In this document: positions 15,563 through 22,258 of the stretch, in pieces
How the letters are laid out: each line of letters opens with the position of its first letter
How positions within the stretch are numbered: the stretch's first letter is position 1
Source of the DNA: DATJPD01 sp036394195
GTDB taxonomy: Bacteria > Pseudomonadota > Alphaproteobacteria > CACIAM-22H2
Assembly (NCBI GenBank): GCA_036394195.1
Contig: DASWFO010000152.1
Location: forward strand, 1 to 25,798
Reading direction: 5' to 3'
DNA: 25,798 bases
The notes under the pieces: model-generated
Database searches by the model: none
What the model was told of the DNA's origin: nothing
Seen by the model: only the letters and a program-made list of their open reading frames with translations
Program-made: the position numbers and the translations under genes

Positions 15563-15703
15563 GAAGCTGTCAGCTCCTGATCCCCGTGTTGCAGCGCAAT
15601 GTACGCCCCTGTCCAGCCGTTCGACAATCGGAAAAAATATTTGACACCCTGCGACCTGCCGACGAGGCTGCATGCTGCGATCCATCAACGACGCAGGGGA
15701 CAC
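15563..15703. promoter_or_regulatory. Divergent control region of the catabolic locus
   Basis: 141 bp between the creatininase and regulator genes, with the AT-rich core AAAAAATATTTGACA (15632-15646). A perfect TTGACA is at 15641-15646, but no good -10 follows at 16-18 bp. GACA occurs twice on the plus strand (15623-15626 and 15643-15646), a possible direct-repeat operator for the DauR-like regulator encoded next to it. No gene is seen here. Confidence 0.45.
15598..15627 (-). promoter_or_regulatory. Candidate sigma70-like promoter for the creatininase-dpaL operon
   Basis: Read on the minus strand: TTGTCG (15622-15627) and TACATT (15598-15603) separated by 18 bp. The start of transcription would fall near 15590, leaving a leader of about 28 bases before ATG 15562. 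This supports the shorter creatininase start. Matches to consensus are partial, so this is a prediction. Confidence 0.4.
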
Positions 15704-16483
15704 ATGGCTCAAGCAAGCGCAGCCTCAAAGACGCCGCGCCAGGGGCGACGGGGCGCGGCGACTCCGCCGGCCGACGCCGAGTTGGCGCTGCTGCGCCGCA
15801 TCGCGGCGGCGGTCGCCAAGCTGCTGGCGCCGTACTGCGAAGTCGTGGTCCACGATTTTGCCGACCTCGAGCATTCGATCGTCCATCTCGAAGGCGACAT
15901 CACCAATCGGGCCGTCGGCGGCGCCGCGACCGATCTCCTGATGCAGCGCGTGCGCGCCGGCGAAACGGCGGACGATCTGCACTGCTACCGCACGCGCGGA
16001 CCCAGTAATGCGGCGATCAAGTCGAGCACCGTGTTCCTGCGCGATGGCGCCGGCGGATGCCGCGGCGCGTTCTGCATCAATCTCGACATCAGCGCGCTCG
16101 ACGCGCTGCAGAACGCCTTGCACCAGCTGACCCGGACCGACACCGGCGACCAGGTCTCCGAGACCTTGTCCGACGACATCGAGCACACGGTAACGCAGGT
16201 CGTCGCCCAGACCGTGCGCACCATGGACATGCGGCTGCCGATCCTGGGCCGCGAGCAGAAGATCGCGCTCATCCGGCGGCTGGACGACAAGGGCGTCTTC
16301 CAGGTGCAGCGCGCGGTACCCCTCCTGGCGCGGACCTTCGGCTCGAGCCGTGCCACAATCTACAATTATTTGAAAGAGGCGCGCGGCGGGACGACGGCGA
16401 AAGCCGCGCGCGTCGCCCGGCGCGCACCGCGCCCTGCGATCGCGGTGCCGCCACGTCCGGGCAGGGAGAAGGGTCTTGGCTAA
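15704..16483 (+). CDS. YheO/DauR-like transcriptional regulator (PAS + HTH)
   Basis: 259 residues from ATG 15704, preceded by AGGGGA; the frame is open upstream but without a ribosome-binding site. Residues about 24-137 form a YheO-type PAS-like domain (YCEVVVHDFADLEHSIVHLE, then GAFCINLDIS). Residues about 165-226 form the C-terminal DNA-binding domain with helix-turn-helix VQRAVPLLARTFGSSRATIY. The best-known member, DauR, represses D-arginine catabolism genes. A basic, Ala/Pro/Arg-rich tail of about 30 residues after the HTH is unusual. Its position at the divergent promoter, upstream of RidA, makes it the likely local regulator responding to an amino-acid-type effector. Activator or repressor cannot be told. 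Confidence 0.88.
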   Translation: MAQASAASKTPRQGRRGAATPPADAELALLRRIAAAVAKLLAPYCEVVVHDFADLEHSIVHLEGDITNRAVGGAATDLLMQRVRAGETADDLHCYRTRGPSNAAIKSSTVFLRDGAGGCRGAFCINLDISALDALQNALHQLTRTDTGDQVSETLSDDIEHTVTQVVAQTVRTMDMRLPILGREQKIALIRRLDDKGVFQVQRAVPLLARTFGSSRATIYNYLKEARGGTTAKAARVARRAPRPAIAVPPRPGREKGLG

Positions 16484-16862
16484 GTTTGACGTCGTGTTGA
16501 GCCCCAAGGCGCCGCAGCCAAGCAGCGCCTATAGCCAAGCGCTTGGCTGGGGCAATCTCCTCGTGACCTCGGGCTATCTCGGCACGCATCCCGACGGATC
16601 GGGCGTGGTCAAAGGCGGATTCGAGGCGGAGCTGCGACAGGCCCTCGATAACGTCACTGCGGTGCTGGCGGCCGCCGGCTGCACATGGTCGGACGTGATC
16701 CGCATCAACGCGTCGCTGGTCGAGGTGGGGCGCTTCGCCGAGATGGACCGCATCTTCCGCGATTATGCAAAGCCGCCCTACCCCACGCGCAACACCATCG
16801 GCGTGAAGGAGCTGTGGGGCGGGGCCCAGGTCGGGATCGACGTGTGGGCCATCCGTCCCTAG
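16476..16862 (+). CDS. RidA-family 2-aminoacrylate/enamine deaminase
   Basis: 128 residues, the standard RidA (YjgF/YER057c/UK114) length. The family hydrolyses reactive enamines such as 2-aminoacrylate to keto acids and ammonia. Arg105 (YPTRNTIGV) falls at exactly the residue number of the essential carboxylate-binding Arg of E. coli RidA; Asp122 (GIDVWAI) stands where Glu120 is usual. The start is TTG 16476-16478, behind GGGAGAAGGG and overlapping the end of the regulator gene by 8 bp; no ATG is available near. Proximity to the dpaL-like gene is meaningful because diaminopropionate ammonia-lyase releases 2-aminoacrylate. It may belong to an Rid subfamily rather than RidA proper. Confidence 0.9.
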   Translation: MAKFDVVLSPKAPQPSSAYSQALGWGNLLVTSGYLGTHPDGSGVVKGGFEAELRQALDNVTAVLAAAGCTWSDVIRINASLVEVGRFAEMDRIFRDYAKPPYPTRNTIGVKELWGGAQVGIDVWAIRP

Positions 16863-16894
16863 AGGAAGACAGCAAGGTTCTCGAGGAGCAGCAC

Positions 16895-18121
16895 ATGGCT
16901 GAGATGACAGATGTTCTGGGCTGCGTCGACGCGGACGAGATGCTGGCCCTCACGCGCAAGCTCATCTCAATCCGCTCGCCGTTGTGGGGCGAGAGCGAGC
17001 TTGCACGCTGGATCGCCGACTGGGCCCGGCAGCGCGGCTATGCGGTCGATGTCCAGACGGTGCCGACACCGAGCGGCGGGACGACGCACCAGGCGATCTG
17101 CACGCTCAAGGGGAGCGGCGGCGCTCCCAGCCTGATGTTGTGCGGCCACACGGACACGAGCGACTGGAACGGACGTCCCTTCCGCGAAGAGGAATGGACG
17201 CATGATCCCTATGCCGGCGACGTCCTGGACGGCATGCTCTACGGGCTGGGCGCCATCAACATGAAAGGCGGTCTCGCCGCGGTGATGATGGCCGCCGAGG
17301 CGGTGCGCCGGTCGGGCCGCAAGCTGACGGGTGATTTGATCGTCGCCGCGGTGGCCTCCGAGACCGGGGGCGGCGCCGGGGCGGTGCGCCTAGTCGACTC
17401 CGGCTTGCGCCCGGACTTCTGCATCGTCACCGAAGCAAGCAATCTCGATCTTGGGACGATCTCGGTCGGCTATGTGCAGGGAAAGCTGCGGATCAAAGGC
17501 GAGTTCAAGGCGCGCGTCCCCTACATCAATCCGATCGAGAAGGCGGCCAAGGTCGTGGCCGCGTTCGGTCCCGCCTACACGCCCTTGAAGCGGCGGGGCG
17601 ACGGCGGCTGGCTCAGCTACACGCCGCATCCGCTGATCCCGGGCTTCCCGCGCATGGCCGTGCGCGGCATCGAACACTTCCAGGACGCGACGACCTTGAG
17701 CTTCGACATCCGCATCATTCCCGGCATGACCGAAGCCGGCGTCCGCACCGACCTCGTCCGGTTCCTCGACGCTATCGCCGCCCAGGACCCGGAGTTCAGA
17801 TATGAGCTGATCGTCCCGGTCAGCGAGAAGCAGCCCAACATGCCGGCGCGCGACGCCACCTCCGACACCTCGCCGGTGGTCGCAGCACTGATCGCGGCCC
17901 ATACGCAGGTCACCGGTGCGCGGCCGGTGGTGGGGGCCGGCCACCGCATTGGCGCCACCGCGGATACCTGCCACTTCAAAGGTGCCGGCATCACCTGCGC
18001 CGAGTACGGGCCGGGCTTCATCCCGGTCTGGCCGATGGTCGACGAATGCATCGAGGTCGCGCAAATCGTGACCGCCACCAAGGCGCTGGCGCTGACGGCG
18101 GCGAAGCTGACCGCTTCCTAG
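16895..18121 (+). CDS. M20-family (ArgE/DapE-like) protein with altered metal site
   Basis: 408 residues from ATG 16895 behind GAGGAG with 6-bp spacing, 32 bp after RidA. The M20 fold is recognisable: CGHTDT with His85 and Asp87, GLGAINMKGGLAA, VASETGGGAG, TEASNLD with Glu180, and GPGFIPVWPMVDECIEV. Compared with the family pattern, the bridging Asp (G-x-G-A-x-D-M-K-G-G) is Asn122. The second Glu of the E-E pair is Thr157 (catalytic Glu156 stays), the lid-domain AH(S/A) histidine is absent (KGEFKARVPYINP), and the final H-x-x-x-E histidine is Pro380/Met381. It is therefore either a distinct subfamily with a single or different metal, or a non-catalytic binder. It is likely co-transcribed with the regulator and RidA. 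Confidence 0.85.
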   Translation: MAEMTDVLGCVDADEMLALTRKLISIRSPLWGESELARWIADWARQRGYAVDVQTVPTPSGGTTHQAICTLKGSGGAPSLMLCGHTDTSDWNGRPFREEEWTHDPYAGDVLDGMLYGLGAINMKGGLAAVMMAAEAVRRSGRKLTGDLIVAAVASETGGGAGAVRLVDSGLRPDFCIVTEASNLDLGTISVGYVQGKLRIKGEFKARVPYINPIEKAAKVVAAFGPAYTPLKRRGDGGWLSYTPHPLIPGFPRMAVRGIEHFQDATTLSFDIRIIPGMTEAGVRTDLVRFLDAIAAQDPEFRYELIVPVSEKQPNMPARDATSDTSPVVAALIAAHTQVTGARPVVGAGHRIGATADTCHFKGAGITCAEYGPGFIPVWPMVDECIEVAQIVTATKALALTAAKLTAS

Positions 18122-19023
18122 GCCGCCTGGACGGCCAGCGTTCCCGAACGGCCGTCGACGCGGCCGGCGATCAGGTCGGAGACGGGAATATCGCCGCGAC
18201 GCTCCAGAGCGCGGCGCGCCTCGTCGGCCAGCAGGGTGAATGCGACGCCGTCGCGGCGCGCGGCGTCGAGGAAATTCTCGAACCACCGGCGATACGCCAT
18301 GCCCTCGAGCTCGGCATGCACGGTCATGACGTTCAGCCGATCCGGGTCCAGCCAGCGCCGGTACGCCTCGACGAGGCCCGCCGTCGGATAGTCGGGCCGG
18401 CCGAGAAGCTCGTCCAGGGTCGGCAACGTCGTCGGGATCTGAAGGGTCGCGAACGTCCGGTCGCCGACGCGCGGAAAGAACGGCACCGTGCCGCGCGTGT
18501 CGCTGGCGTAGTCGAACCCGGCCGCGTCATACGCGGCGAGGCTTTTCGCGTCTGCCTGCCAGCCGGCCGCCCCGGCCGTGCGGGCATCGAACCCGAAGAC
18601 GGTCCGAAAGGCGCGCTGGGCCTTGGCGAGCTCGGCCCCGACCTCGGCCGTGCTCATGCCGGCCAGCCCGTCCTGCCAGCGGACATGGTCCCAGCAGTGG
18701 ATGCCGACCTCGTGCCCCTGGCGATGCACCTCGCGCATTGCCGCGGCGTTGCGCGCCGCGATGTCGGGTCCCGGCCACAGCACGCCGTTCATCAACGTGC
18801 GCCAGCCATAAACCGACACCACGCTGGTGCGGCTGACCTTGCTGAAGAAGCCCGGCCGGAAGACGCGGCGGATGGCACGGCCGGTGTTGTCGGGACCGAG
18901 CGAGAACAGGAACGTCGCCCGGATGCCGCGGTCGGCCAGGAGGCGGGTAAGCGCCGGCACCCCGTCGCGGGTGCCACGGTCGGTATCGACGTCGACCTTG
19001 ATGGCGAGGTGCGGAGCGCTCAT
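18118..19023 (-). CDS. arnD: ArnD, undecaprenyl-phosphate Ara4FN deformylase
   Basis: 301 residues, like the enterobacterial enzyme. ArnD removes the formyl group from 4-deoxy-4-formamido-L-arabinose on undecaprenyl phosphate at the cytoplasmic membrane. The protein matches along its length: IKVDVDTDRGTRDGVPAL (Asp11, Asp13 of the NodB-type metal site), FLFSLGPDNTGRA, SVYGWRTL, HEVGIHCWDH (His109, His113), AGWQAD, LQIPTTLPTLDELLGR and TVHAELEGMAY. It starts at ATG 19021-19023. Its stop shares the palindrome CTAG (18118-18121) with the stop of the convergent M20 gene. It is the last arn gene, separated from the arnA decarboxylase gene by 92 bp that hold a palindromic element. Confidence 0.95.
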   Translation of the reverse strand: MSAPHLAIKVDVDTDRGTRDGVPALTRLLADRGIRATFLFSLGPDNTGRAIRRVFRPGFFSKVSRTSVVSVYGWRTLMNGVLWPGPDIAARNAAAMREVHRQGHEVGIHCWDHVRWQDGLAGMSTAEVGAELAKAQRAFRTVFGFDARTAGAAGWQADAKSLAAYDAAGFDYASDTRGTVPFFPRVGDRTFATLQIPTTLPTLDELLGRPDYPTAGLVEAYRRWLDPDRLNVMTVHAELEGMAYRRWFENFLDAARRDGVAFTLLADEARRALERRGDIPVSDLIAGRVDGRSGTLAVQAA

Positions 19024-19038
19024 GCGCCTTCGCTCCTA

Positions 19039-19090
19039 CCGGAGCTCCGGCGCACGGGAGTCGCCCGCCGTAGCTTTAGTGAAGGCGGGC
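19039..19090. repeat. Palindromic repeat-like element between arnA and arnD
   Basis: Two inverted repeats sit side by side in the 92-bp gap: a perfect 12-bp palindrome CCGGAGCTCCGG (19039-19050) and a stem GCCCGCC / GGCGGGC (19063-19069 with 19084-19090) with a 14-base loop containing TAGCTTTAGTGAAG. The second resembles REP-like sequences I recall from alphaproteobacterial genomes (a GTAGCTTTAG...GGCGGGC theme), but copy number cannot be checked here. It could modulate arnD mRNA stability. Confidence 0.5.
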
Positions 19091-19115
19091 TCATGCGCGC
19101 CGGATGGGATTCCCG

Positions 19116-20174
19116 CTAGCGGCTGGACATGTCGAGGTCGCCCGTCTCCGGGTGCTTCGACACGAGATAATAGTCGAGCGTCTTGCGGACGGCGGTCTCG
19201 AGGTCCGTGCTCGGCGCCCAGCCGAGATAGCGCTCGGCGTTGCGCACCGACGGCACGCGCAGCGTGATGTCCTGGTAGCCCTTGCCGTAATAGTCGTCCG
19301 CGGCGACAGAGACGATCTTCATCTCCCTGGCGACGTTCTCGTAGCCCGCATAGCGCGAGATCATCTTGACCAGAAGCTCGGCCAGCTGGCGGATCGAGAC
19401 GTCGTTTCTGGCGTCGCCGATGTTGAAGATGTGCTTGGAGGCTTGGCCGCCTTTGTTCTCGATGATGCGGATCAGCGCGTCGATGGCGTCGTCGATATAG
19501 AGGAAGCAGCGGCGCTGGCCGCCCCCGTCGACGAGCTGGATGTTCTCCCGCCGGATGATGTTGCCGATGAACTGGGTGAGCACGCGCGAGCTGCCCTCCT
19601 TCGCCGCCCAGATGTTGTCGAGCCGGGGGCCGATCCAGTTGAACGGGCGGAACAGCGTGTAGTCGAGCTTGCCCTCTTCGCCGTAGGCGTAGATCACGCG
19701 ATCCAGCAGCTGCTTGCTGCAGGCGTAGATCCAGCGCTGCTTGGCCACCGGGCCGAGGACGAGGTTCGATGTCTCCTCGTCGAACTCGGACTCGGTGTTC
19801 ATGCCGTACACTTCCGAGGTCGACGGGAAGACGACGCGCTTGCCATAGCGCACGCAGTCGCGGATCACCTTGAGGTTGGCTTCGAAATCGAGCTCGAACA
19901 CCCGCAGCGGCTCGCGGACATAGGTCGCCGGCGTCGCGATCGCGACCAACGGGATCACCACGTCGCATTTCTTGACGTGGTACTCGATCCACTCGCGATT
20001 GATGGTGATGTCGCCCTCGACGAAGGTGAAGTTCTTCTGCCCGAGGCAGCCGTCGAGCTTGTCGGACTGGATGTCCATGGCGAACACCGACCAGTCCCGG
20101 TTGCGCAGGATGTACTCGGACAGGTGGCTGCCGATGAACCCATTGGCGCCGAGGAGCAGGATCTTCAGTGACAC
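19116..20174 (-). CDS. arnA: ArnA dehydrogenase part: UDP-glucuronate decarboxylase, stand-alone
   Basis: 352-residue SDR-fold enzyme corresponding to the C-terminal half of E. coli ArnA. It oxidises and decarboxylates UDP-glucuronate to UDP-4-keto-pentose, the sugar precursor of Ara4N. NAD-binding GANGFIGSH (9-17), Ser120-Glu121 (STSEVYG), Tyr150/Lys154 (YACSK) and Arg306 (TLRVPSVRNA) match E. coli Ser433, Glu434, Tyr463, Lys467 and Arg619 with constant spacing. The start is GTG 20172-20174, with only a weak GAAAGA upstream, 44 bp after the formyltransferase stop. In enterobacteria this domain is fused to the formyltransferase; here it is a separate, complete gene. Confidence 0.95.
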   Translation of the reverse strand: MSLKILLLGANGFIGSHLSEYILRNRDWSVFAMDIQSDKLDGCLGQKNFTFVEGDITINREWIEYHVKKCDVVIPLVAIATPATYVREPLRVFELDFEANLKVIRDCVRYGKRVVFPSTSEVYGMNTESEFDEETSNLVLGPVAKQRWIYACSKQLLDRVIYAYGEEGKLDYTLFRPFNWIGPRLDNIWAAKEGSSRVLTQFIGNIIRRENIQLVDGGGQRRCFLYIDDAIDALIRIIENKGGQASKHIFNIGDARNDVSIRQLAELLVKMISRYAGYENVAREMKIVSVAADDYYGKGYQDITLRVPSVRNAERYLGWAPSTDLETAVRKTLDYYLVSKHPETGDLDMSSR

Positions 20175-20218
20175 GATGCGGTCTTTCGCCGGATGTTACG
20201 GGCTGCGCACAGTAGTGA

Positions 20219-21157
20219 TTAGCCGAGAACTTCGCCGGGCTTCAAGCTCGCCGTGCCGCTGCCGGCCCAGTCCGTCTCCACCAGCTCCACGGCCCCCTCG
20301 CCCGCCGCCACGATCAGCGGTTTGGCCGATACTATCTCGCCCGGGGCCCCGCCGCCGCGGCCCATCGCGCCGGCCGGGGCCAGTCGGGCGCTCCACACCA
20401 TGAGCCGGCGCCCGGCGTGGTCGCTGAACGCCCCCGGATAGGGCTTCGCCACGGCGCGGACCAGGTCGACGATCTGGCGCGCGGGCTGGCGCCAGTCGAT
20501 CCGGCCGTCGTCGGGCCGCCGGCCGCCGAAATAGGTCGCCTGCGACTCGTCCTGCGGCCGCTTGGGCGCCGCGCCGGCCTTCAGCGCGTCGAGCTGGCGC
20601 TCCAGCACCCGGCGCGCCGCAGGGACGAGGCGCTTCATCACGTCGTAGGCCGTGTCATGCGGGCCGATGGCGACCGGTTCCTGGTCGACGATGTCGCCCG
20701 CATCGGCCTTGGCGACCATGTGGTGCAGGGTCACGCCGGTCCGGGTCTCGCCGTGCAGGACCGCCCAGTTCACCGGCGCCTTGCCGCGATAACGCGGCAG
20801 CAGCGAGCCGTGCATGTTGAAGGCGCCGCGCGCCGCGGCGCCGAGCACCGCCATCGGGATCATGCGCCGGTAGTAGAAGGAGAAGATCAGATCGGGCGCC
20901 ATCGCCTGGATGAGCCGCGCGCCCTCGCTGTCGCGGGTCGGCTCGTCGAACCGCACCTGGAGCCGGTGCCGGTGCGCGAGATCCGCGACCGAGCGGAACC
21001 AGCGGGTCTCGCCGGGATCGTCCTCATGCGTGAAGACGACACGCACCCGCTCGCGCCTGGCTATGAGGAGGTCGAGGCATTCATAACCGACGTCGCTATA
21101 TGCGAAGACGACGATCCCGCCCGCAGCCGCTTGGTCAGGACTCGCCGATGCGCTCAT
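20219..21157 (-). CDS. ArnA formyltransferase part: UDP-L-Ara4N formyltransferase, stand-alone
   Basis: 312 residues, matching the N-terminal half of E. coli ArnA. It formylates UDP-L-Ara4N with N10-formyltetrahydrofolate. The match includes VVFAYSDVGYECLDLL, FTHEDDPGE, DLIFSFYYRRMIP, Asn114-x-His116 (FNMHGSLLPRYRG), Asp152 (ADAGD), FGGRRPDDG and VRAVAKPYPGAFS. Asn114, His116 and Asp152 are the catalytic trio (Asn102, His104, Asp140 in E. coli). ATG 21155-21157 is chosen, overlapping the end of arnC by 23 bp. The frame is open 20 codons further, but those residues do not look family-like. The protein ends right after the formyltransferase C-terminal domain, without a linker. Confidence 0.94.
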   Translation of the reverse strand: MSASASPDQAAAGGIVVFAYSDVGYECLDLLIARRERVRVVFTHEDDPGETRWFRSVADLAHRHRLQVRFDEPTRDSEGARLIQAMAPDLIFSFYYRRMIPMAVLGAAARGAFNMHGSLLPRYRGKAPVNWAVLHGETRTGVTLHHMVAKADAGDIVDQEPVAIGPHDTAYDVMKRLVPAARRVLERQLDALKAGAAPKRPQDESQATYFGGRRPDDGRIDWRQPARQIVDLVRAVAKPYPGAFSDHAGRRLMVWSARLAPAGAMGRGGGAPGEIVSAKPLIVAAGEGAVELVETDWAGSGTASLKPGEVLG

Positions 21158-22085
21158 GGACAGCCTGCACCTGATAGGCCGGTCGGCGCCGCACCTCCTG
21201 ATAGATGCGGCCGACATATTCGCCGACGATGCCGAGGCCGGAAATGCCGATGCCGATCAGGAAATAGAGGATGCCGAAAAGCGTGAACACGCCTTCGACC
21301 TCCGGGCCGACGAATAGCCGCCGCAGGGCGAGGTAGACGACCAGCAGCAGCGCCAGTGCGGCCACGGCGAGCCCGAACACGGTGAACATCTGCAGCGGCA
21401 CCAGGGTGAACCCCGTCATCAAGTCGAAATTGAGCCGGATCAGCCGATACAGGTTGTATTTCGACACGCCCAGGGTGCGCGGCGCGTGCTTGACCTCGAC
21501 CTCGGTCGGGTGCGCGGCAAAATGCTGCGCCAGCGCCGGGATGTAGATCGCGCTTTCCCGGCTCATGACGATCTGCTGCACGATCTCGGCGCGATAGGCG
21601 CGCAGCATGCAGCCGTGATCCTTCATCTCGATCCCGGTGGTCGCCGCGCGCAGGTGGTTGATGATCCGCGACGGGAAGGTGCGCAGGATCGAATCCTGGC
21701 GCTGGGCGCGATAGCCGCCGGCGACGTCATGCCCCTGCTCGATCGCGGCGACCAGCTTCGGGATCTCCTCGGGCGGGTTCTGCAGATCGGCGTCGAGGGT
21801 GACGATCACGTCGCCGCGCACGCGCTCGAACGCCGCCATGATCGCCTGGTGCTGACCCGAATTGCGCCTGAGCAGGATGACCCGCACGTGATCCGGCCGC
21901 GCCTGGTGAAACCCGATCAGGATGTCGCGCGAGCCGTCGCGGCTGCCGTCATCTGTGAACAGCACCTCGAACGGCTTGCCCTGCGCATCAAGCGTGGTCA
22001 TCAGCCGCTCGAACAGCGGCCGCAGATTCTCGGCCTCGTTGTAGACCGGGATCACGACGCTGATATAAGGCTTCGGCTGCGCCAT
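21135..22085 (-). CDS. arnC: ArnC, undecaprenyl-phosphate Ara4FN transferase
   Basis: 316-residue family 2 glycosyltransferase (E. coli ArnC has 322) that moves Ara4-formyl-N from UDP to undecaprenyl phosphate at the inner membrane. SVVIPVYNEAENL opens the catalytic domain; DDGS (45-48) and DADLQ (98-102) bind nucleotide and metal, and the RQDSILR stretch (129-135) is like that of ArnC. Two C-terminal membrane segments (LQMFTVFGLAVAALALLLVV and FTLFGILYFLIGIGISGLGI) anchor it. ATG 22083-22085 is chosen over an upstream TTG. The ribosome-binding site is poor, and the gene follows a 173-bp gap carrying a palindromic element, so its expression may be set apart from arnB. Confidence 0.93.
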   Translation of the reverse strand: MAQPKPYISVVIPVYNEAENLRPLFERLMTTLDAQGKPFEVLFTDDGSRDGSRDILIGFHQARPDHVRVILLRRNSGQHQAIMAAFERVRGDVIVTLDADLQNPPEEIPKLVAAIEQGHDVAGGYRAQRQDSILRTFPSRIINHLRAATTGIEMKDHGCMLRAYRAEIVQQIVMSRESAIYIPALAQHFAAHPTEVEVKHAPRTLGVSKYNLYRLIRLNFDLMTGFTLVPLQMFTVFGLAVAALALLLVVYLALRRLFVGPEVEGVFTLFGILYFLIGIGISGLGIVGEYVGRIYQEVRRRPAYQVQAVHERIGES

Positions 22086-22130
22086 GGCCAATTAGGGCTC
22101 GCGCCTGAACGCTGATCCGGCGCTGGGAGC

Positions 22131-22230
22131 CACCCCCCACCCTCGCCCTCCCCCGCAAGGGGGGAGGGAATAGGAGGGCGAGAAAAAATACTCCCTCCCC
22201 CTTGAGGGGGGAGTGTTGGGGTGGGAGTGG
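22131..22230. repeat. Nested palindromic element between arnB and arnC
   Basis: C/G-tract palindromes fill most of the 173-bp gap. Stem CCCTCCCCC / GGGGGAGGG (22146-22154 with 22160-22168), an overlapping 10-bp stem CTCGCCCTCC / GGAGGGCGAG (22142-22151 with 22173-22182), and a second hairpin CTCCCCC / GGGGGAG (22195-22201 with 22207-22213). Flanks CACCCCCCACCC and GGGGTGGGAG also complement each other roughly. This looks like a mobile-type short palindromic repeat, as I recall from many alphaproteobacterial genomes. The A-run at 22183-22188 is not placed to make an intrinsic terminator for the operon strand. Confidence 0.6.
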
Positions 22231-22258
22231 GGCCACATGAAGCTCACCGCCACCCTCG

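Noticed and set aside
13613..15580. 655-codon plus-strand open frame covering the dpaL-like and creatininase genes
   Set aside because: It is antisense to two recognised enzymes, has low-complexity Arg/His/Gly composition and no family motif.
15641..15646. TTGACA as a plus-strand -35 box for the DauR-like regulator
   Set aside because: No acceptable -10 hexamer lies 16-18 bp downstream, so it is reported only as part of the control region.
16895..18121. Assignment of this M20 protein as YgeY, to complete an E. coli ygeXY-like set
   Set aside because: Key segments differ from YgeY as I remember it (for example the GGRGTSDQEGG and QEED blocks are not matched), so only the broad M20 family is claimed.
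20175..20218. Possible frameshift splitting a fused arnA
   Set aside because: Each flanking frame encodes a complete domain with all catalytic residues, the formyltransferase ends cleanly after its C-terminal domain, and a 44-bp spacer with its own GTG start follows.
22142..22188. Intrinsic terminator (hairpin followed by an A/T run) between arnB and arnC
   Set aside because: The A-run follows the hairpin on the plus strand, so on the transcribed minus strand the U-run would precede the hairpin; neither direction gives hairpin then U-run.
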